Assembly: GCA_039566865.1 (NCBI GenBank)
Contig: CM076943.1
Coordinates: forward strand, 19,812,501 to 19,876,500
DNA length: 64,000 bases
DNA from: Aurelia coerulea
Lineage: Eukaryota; Cnidaria; Scyphozoa; Semaeostomeae; Ulmaridae
Direction: 5' to 3'
Shown: positions 23,101 through 29,100 of the stretch, piece by piece
Position numbering within the stretch: the first letter of the stretch is position 1
Layout of the letters: every line of letters starts with the position of its first letter
Made by a program: the position numbers and the translations under genes
The notes under the pieces: model-generated
Databases searched by the model: none
What the model was told of the DNA's origin: nothing
The model's input: only the letters and a program-made list of their open reading frames with translations

Positions 23101-26100
23101 AAATTTCGCGGGAATAAACTTTCGCGAGTTACACATTTTAGAAAATTTCGCGAATTTTGGCCAAAAACACGAAAAAGGCGAAATTTTATTCCCGCGAAAG
23201 TAGTGAAAGTTGTAGTCTGTCTCAAATGAGATGTCACGTGAGATTTGTTGTGATTTTCCAAAATACTCATGCAATGCAAGCACCTCAATTGCTACAATTC
23301 GCAGGCATTTTCATGTGACATCTTATGAAAGGCAGACTAAAATTGTTCTTATTTATAACGAACAACACAGCACGAAATTTATCCTTTTGTCGTTTGTTGT
23401 ATTCGAGAACGTGTTACGTACGGGATGTTATGAAAAATTGCCACAATCTACAGATCGTCCTTTTGTCCTCTGGTTTGCATCCATAGTCCATGCAAACATA
23501 CACTGCGACACGAAAACTCTTATCAAACGCGTCTATAAGGTTGCTGCACGTGCGCTTTTTTTCAGTAATTTATTCTGAGTATGCTTGAAGCATTCCTAGC
23601 TACTTAAAGCTAGTTTAAGCCCACTATGCATGCCTCATCCAGGCATGGGTGCCCCTAGTTTAACATCCCTTCTGCAGGATGGCGAGGTGAGTTGCGAAGT
23701 CAGGCCTCCGAGAGGTCACCAATCCGGAGTTTGACCTCACTCGACCGAGCTTAACTTCAGTCACCTGACGCAATCTGTATAAGCCGCTCGGCCACTCACC
23801 CCAACAAAAATATTCTGGCAATAGGAATATTCTGGCAAGCAACTGAAAGCGACATTCATGTGAAACCACCATCAGATAAAGCCCAAATTTGCAACATATC
23901 TTGAAATGATCTTTATAGAAATTTTGGCTGATTGTTTTGTGAAGTTTTACTTTTTTTTCTATTCATAATAAATTAAAACTAAATTAAATACATTACTACT
24001 GTACCGCTCTTGGTGTAAGAAGACACAAGGTCGTCTGGCCTACACCAAGAACGGTACTTACAATTTGCAAATACAACTTCAAGATATAAATATATAAGAA
24101 AAAGAAAAAATAGAGCAATACGAGGGACAAAACAAAACAAGAAAACAACACACAAATAGTCAAAAGAAAAGAAGGAGATTGGCAGTTCCACACTAAACCA
24201 TGCAATGGGTCTAACCCTTTTACATTGTAGACTGCCATCATCTTTACCATCACATAGCAACTGGACGGTACAATGACGAGGGAAGTCAAGCACAATGGCA
24301 AAATTTGGGTGGTTTGGTGCTGAACTGTCCGGAAGTTTTACTTTGAAGGGCATATGTCATGAACCTGATTGGTTCATGCAACACAGCTCTCTTTTGTTTA
24401 CTACAAAGCACAGAATCGAGGCTGAATTTTCATTGCAATAAAAATTCAGGAAACAGGAATGAAAAGTCACGAAACAATGGAATTCCATTCCAAACTTGTT
24501 TGTTGTATTAACTAACGTGACATATATCCTTTAAATTAGAAAGTGAAGCTGTATCTTAAATCATTCAGGAATTCAATTTCCATTTTCCACCGCCACCTCG
24601 TTCTGAATCGAACGTCTTGTGAACTGTAACAAAATCTACTCATATTTTTATGTGCGATGTCGTTTCATTGTCGCTGATTAATGTTGGCATAATTTCCTGT
24701 AAATCCTTCCATAGACTTCAATGAATGCAAAGAGAGGAATCCTTGCAGACGTGGATTTAGATGTGTGAATACTTATGGTTCATATCATTGTTCTGCTATA
24801 AAGAAAAATTGTCCTAGAGGCTACGTATTCAGCAACACGTCAATGGCATGCTTAGGTAATTCATTTTAATTTTCCTCCAGCTTGAGCTCGTATTTCTTGT
24901 CTTCATTTTCTTACAAATTGTCAGCATTTTTTCGCATGAAATATGTTGTTTCGAGTATTGTGCATCTGCACTTTTATCTGGAGACCCTGTATCATCTGCT
25001 GAGTAAGTCAAACTATTGTATGACCCTTTTGAAAGATCATGCTGCAGAAATTGTCCAGCCAGTTCGTACAAATTCAACTCCTATATGTCAATGAGGAAGC
25101 AACTTTATTTGAGAGACCTTTCTGATTATTGACTGCTGGGTAAGTCAAACTATTGTATGACCCTTTTGAAAGATCATGCTGCAGAAACTGTCCAGCCAAT
25201 TCGTACAAATTCAACTCCTATATGTCAATGACGAAGCAACTTCATTTGAGAGATCTTTCTGATTATTGTTAATGCATTATATTTTTGGAAAATTTCACCA
25301 TTTCACCAAAATCAGCTGAAGCCATGCTGTTCAATCGGATACAGACTTTGAAATGAAACGTTATTTTTAGTATCAAGCACCTATCAGGGAGCTCTTATAA
25401 ACATGACAGCTTGCTTGCCAAGAAAATGATATCCTGACCCAACATGACGGTCTTTCACCATGAAACCATGCACGCATATTTTGTACCCAAAGCTATCTTT
25501 AGGGAAGTTGCAATGCTCAAAACTAAGTGAAAGCGTCCTATTTAGGCAATGTAGTTGGAGTTTTCAAATCGGTTGGGCGATTGTTACACTATGAATTTTC
25601 AAATGTATGATAAAATGTATCACTCGCCCAGCATAGGTTGAAAATGGGCAGAAAATGTTGATATATATGTATTTACTTTTGCTCTGATGTTGCTCTGATG
25701 ATGGCCTGTTGGCCGAAACTAGTTAGCAGATGACTGAATAGAAAATGAATAGCGCAAAAGGTCAAGTCGATGCCTGCTCTCTGAAGATGTTGTCTCTCTT
25801 CTTTCTCATCGTTCACTATGTATTTACTTTTCTATTTAGATCTTAATGAGTGTACTCTTGGCACGCACACATGCAAGAAAGATTCAGAAATGTGCAGAAA
25901 CGTTCATGGATCATACAGATGTATTTGTAGGCGGGGATTTCTCAAGAAAAATGGAAGATGCGAAGGTAATTACCCATTATTCATTTAGCGTGATTGGAGG
26001 GATAAATATTTTCCAAACTTTTTAAATGTTTACTCGGTTGTTCTAAAATAAGTGCCCACAAAGCAAAGTCATAAAAGCCACATTCAAAAGGAGATGTGTG

Positions 26101-29100
26101 TTCGTTACTTAATTTTCTCTTTCTGGTTTGATCCTCCCTCATTTAATTTCATTTTATGTATCTCCTATCCTCTTGTACCTTTTCACGTTCTTCTTCCTTG
26201 TATCCCTGTGTCATCATCTTCGTTCTCCTCCTTCTACTTCCCTTGACAGTTTGTTTACCCCAAGTTTGGTCCTTATCAACTAAAATATTTTTCTCGGGTT
26301 TTCCTAATTCAAATGGAAGCATATTTATCCATGAATGATCGACTATTTAACTTGCCAGTTTATAAAAGGTCTTCGTACAGGGCTGTTGAGATGTTTCAGG
26401 CGAAATTTTCATCAAATGTTTATAAGCCATTCAAAATGATGGGCAAAATATCTGAAATGATCATTTGGTCCTCCATCTACTCGCCAAAAGCAGAAGGAGT
26501 TGGAGGTTTGGCCTTATAGCCACAGTTTCGTCATTTTTCAAACATTGACCCTTTCTTGACACCTGGTACATATAACTCAGGGGCGGTCAAGTATGGTAAA
26601 TATTGTGACCCCACCTTTGTCCTGAGAACAAAAATAAACCAACCCGGTTTTGCCCGAAGTCCACGTTACACAACTTAGAAAAAGCCAAGTTCTGAGGACA
26701 TAGCTGGTCACCACCAAATTATGGACATTCTCGCATACAACGCTGCATTCTTCCCCTTAGTTTCTGGCCACTTTAAAGTTTTCACATACAATTATAGCTA
26801 ACGCGTTGTTACCTCTGTCCTTTTTGTTGCAGCAATCTCACCCAGTTTTCCCATCATTTAAATTAAGATAGATCAATTTCAGGTACAGCGGTGCTACCTT
26901 TGTCCCAAATAAGTGCCGAAACCCACCCAGTTTTTGCCTGGAATCGGACATTCAATGTACTGCAGTGTTACCTCTGTCCCAAATAAATGCCGAAATCCAT
27001 CCGGTTTTGCATGCATGGAATTGGACACTGAATGTACAGCGGTGCTGCCTCTGTCCCAAATAAATGCCGAAATCCACCCAGTTTTTGCATGGAATCGGAC
27101 ATTGAATGTACAGCGGTGGTACATGGCGATGTCAGCTTTGTCTTGCCATTGAACAGAAAAAAACCAGAACTGACATGTGCAAATACAACCAGTTTTGGGG
27201 ACAAACCTTGCCCAGTGGCAAAATGTCCAAAAATATCGTAGGAAAAAGCCAAATTCACTGAAAGCAAAAAAAGCCAACTTTTGGGGACAAAGCTGGCCCA
27301 GATTTCAGGGAAAAAGGCCAACTTTTGGGACACACCTAGAACCACTGTCTCCGGGACATGACCACCCCTGATAACTGCTACATAATTATTTAGAGGATAT
27401 CAGCATTGTCTCCTACTCCCAATGCCCTTTTCAGATACAGTCAATAATAAATTATCTCCTCTCTCCCTCAGATCAAGATGAATGTAAAATCTACAGAGGT
27501 AGGCTTTGCAATCAAAAATGTACAAATCTGCCAGGATCTTACAGATGCGAATGCTCCAATGGATTCTACTTGGCAGGAAACAAAAGAACATGTCTTGGTG
27601 AGCACCATGTGTAAAAACAGATAATTTCTAAAATAATTCAAGATGGTTCAATTTGTCGAAGGGAGATATCTGGCATTGCTGTGGCCTAGAAGGTTGCGCT
27701 CTGTGCCATTTCCCTGTTATATTACATGGAAATACCCTTGTCATGATTTACCCATTCACACGTTCAAGGGAACCTTGCTAACCATTGCTATAGATCGAGC
27801 TTAACTTCAGTTGTTTGATTACACTCTTCTCTTTTTATAAGAATAATGTTTACAAGAATATTCAGGCTCAGAATCATCCAATTTCTAAGAATATTATAAG
27901 AATATTGCTCAGCCTCAGCTCGCATATTTGTGTTTCATTTTTAAGCAGTTGCCTGTTTTGGGATGTTCATAACAGAGAATCGCACGACTGACATATCTTG
28001 TTTTTTCAAAAGCTTGGTTTCTATTCGAGGGCGGCTATTTCCTTTGGAAGCTTTGAAAAAAATAAGAATACTCTAATAATATATTCAAGCTCAAAACGAA
28101 AATTTCTTAAGAATATCGAGGCTGGAAAAAATTTATAGTATTCTTATAAAAAAAAGAGTGTACCGAGCGAATACCGCGACTGCTCTCTGCAAGCAACCAA
28201 AATTAGGGAACACTTGATATTTTCTCGAACTCTTGATTTATCATTTAAAAAAGCTTATTTATTAAAACACTTCCTCATATCAGATTGCTCGATGACGTCA
28301 TTTTGCGCAGTTTTTGCTCTGTCTTCACGCTTACCAATGCATCTGTCTTCCCTATCTATGCTTACATTATCAACTTGCTTCTTCAGATACAAATGAGTGC
28401 AGACAAAAGGATACCTGCTCTGCTGGCCAAAAATGCTTCAATCTACCAGGAACGCACAAATGTATACAAACTTCATGTCGGTCAAATTACATTCAGAGAA
28501 CATCCAGGTATGGAGATCTACATATCATGAAAAATAGAGGAATCAAACTGTTTGCTCATTTTGTAACGTACGAACCTCCGTCCAACCTTATCTTGACGGA
28601 CCAATCAGATTCAGATGTACATGTGAGTGTACATGTAAGAGCTAGCTCACTTCATAAAAGTATCTCATTGACAAACACATCAATCTTTGTCCCCAGGGGG
28701 GTACTCAGGTATATTTGGGATAGGGATGCTCAGGCTGGGGTACAACGCATCAACCCAAAAAGATAATTTCTAGTATGAAAATAGACCCAAAAAAATAATT
28801 TTTCCGATCTTACATACCCAAATGTTATAAAAGCCAGTATCTTAAATCTGCACAAAAGTACCCTAACTGATTAAATTTCTCAGATGTTTTTCTGATTTTA
28901 GTACTGTTACTTGACTCTAGTGTTGTTTGTAAATTATGTTTTTCTCAATTTTTTTTACTTTTTCTCATATTTGAGACCCAAAAAAGTAAGCCAGAATTTC
29001 TTGAACCCAAAAAAATAACTGTACAAATCATTGACCCTAAAAAATAATCCTTGCCTAAATTTTAGACCCAAAAAAGTAACCTGAGCATCCCTATCCTGAA

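Noticed and set aside
26894..27345. Overlapping long open frames on both strands
   Set aside because: They fall in the 76-bp internal repeats of the MITE at 26578-27370.
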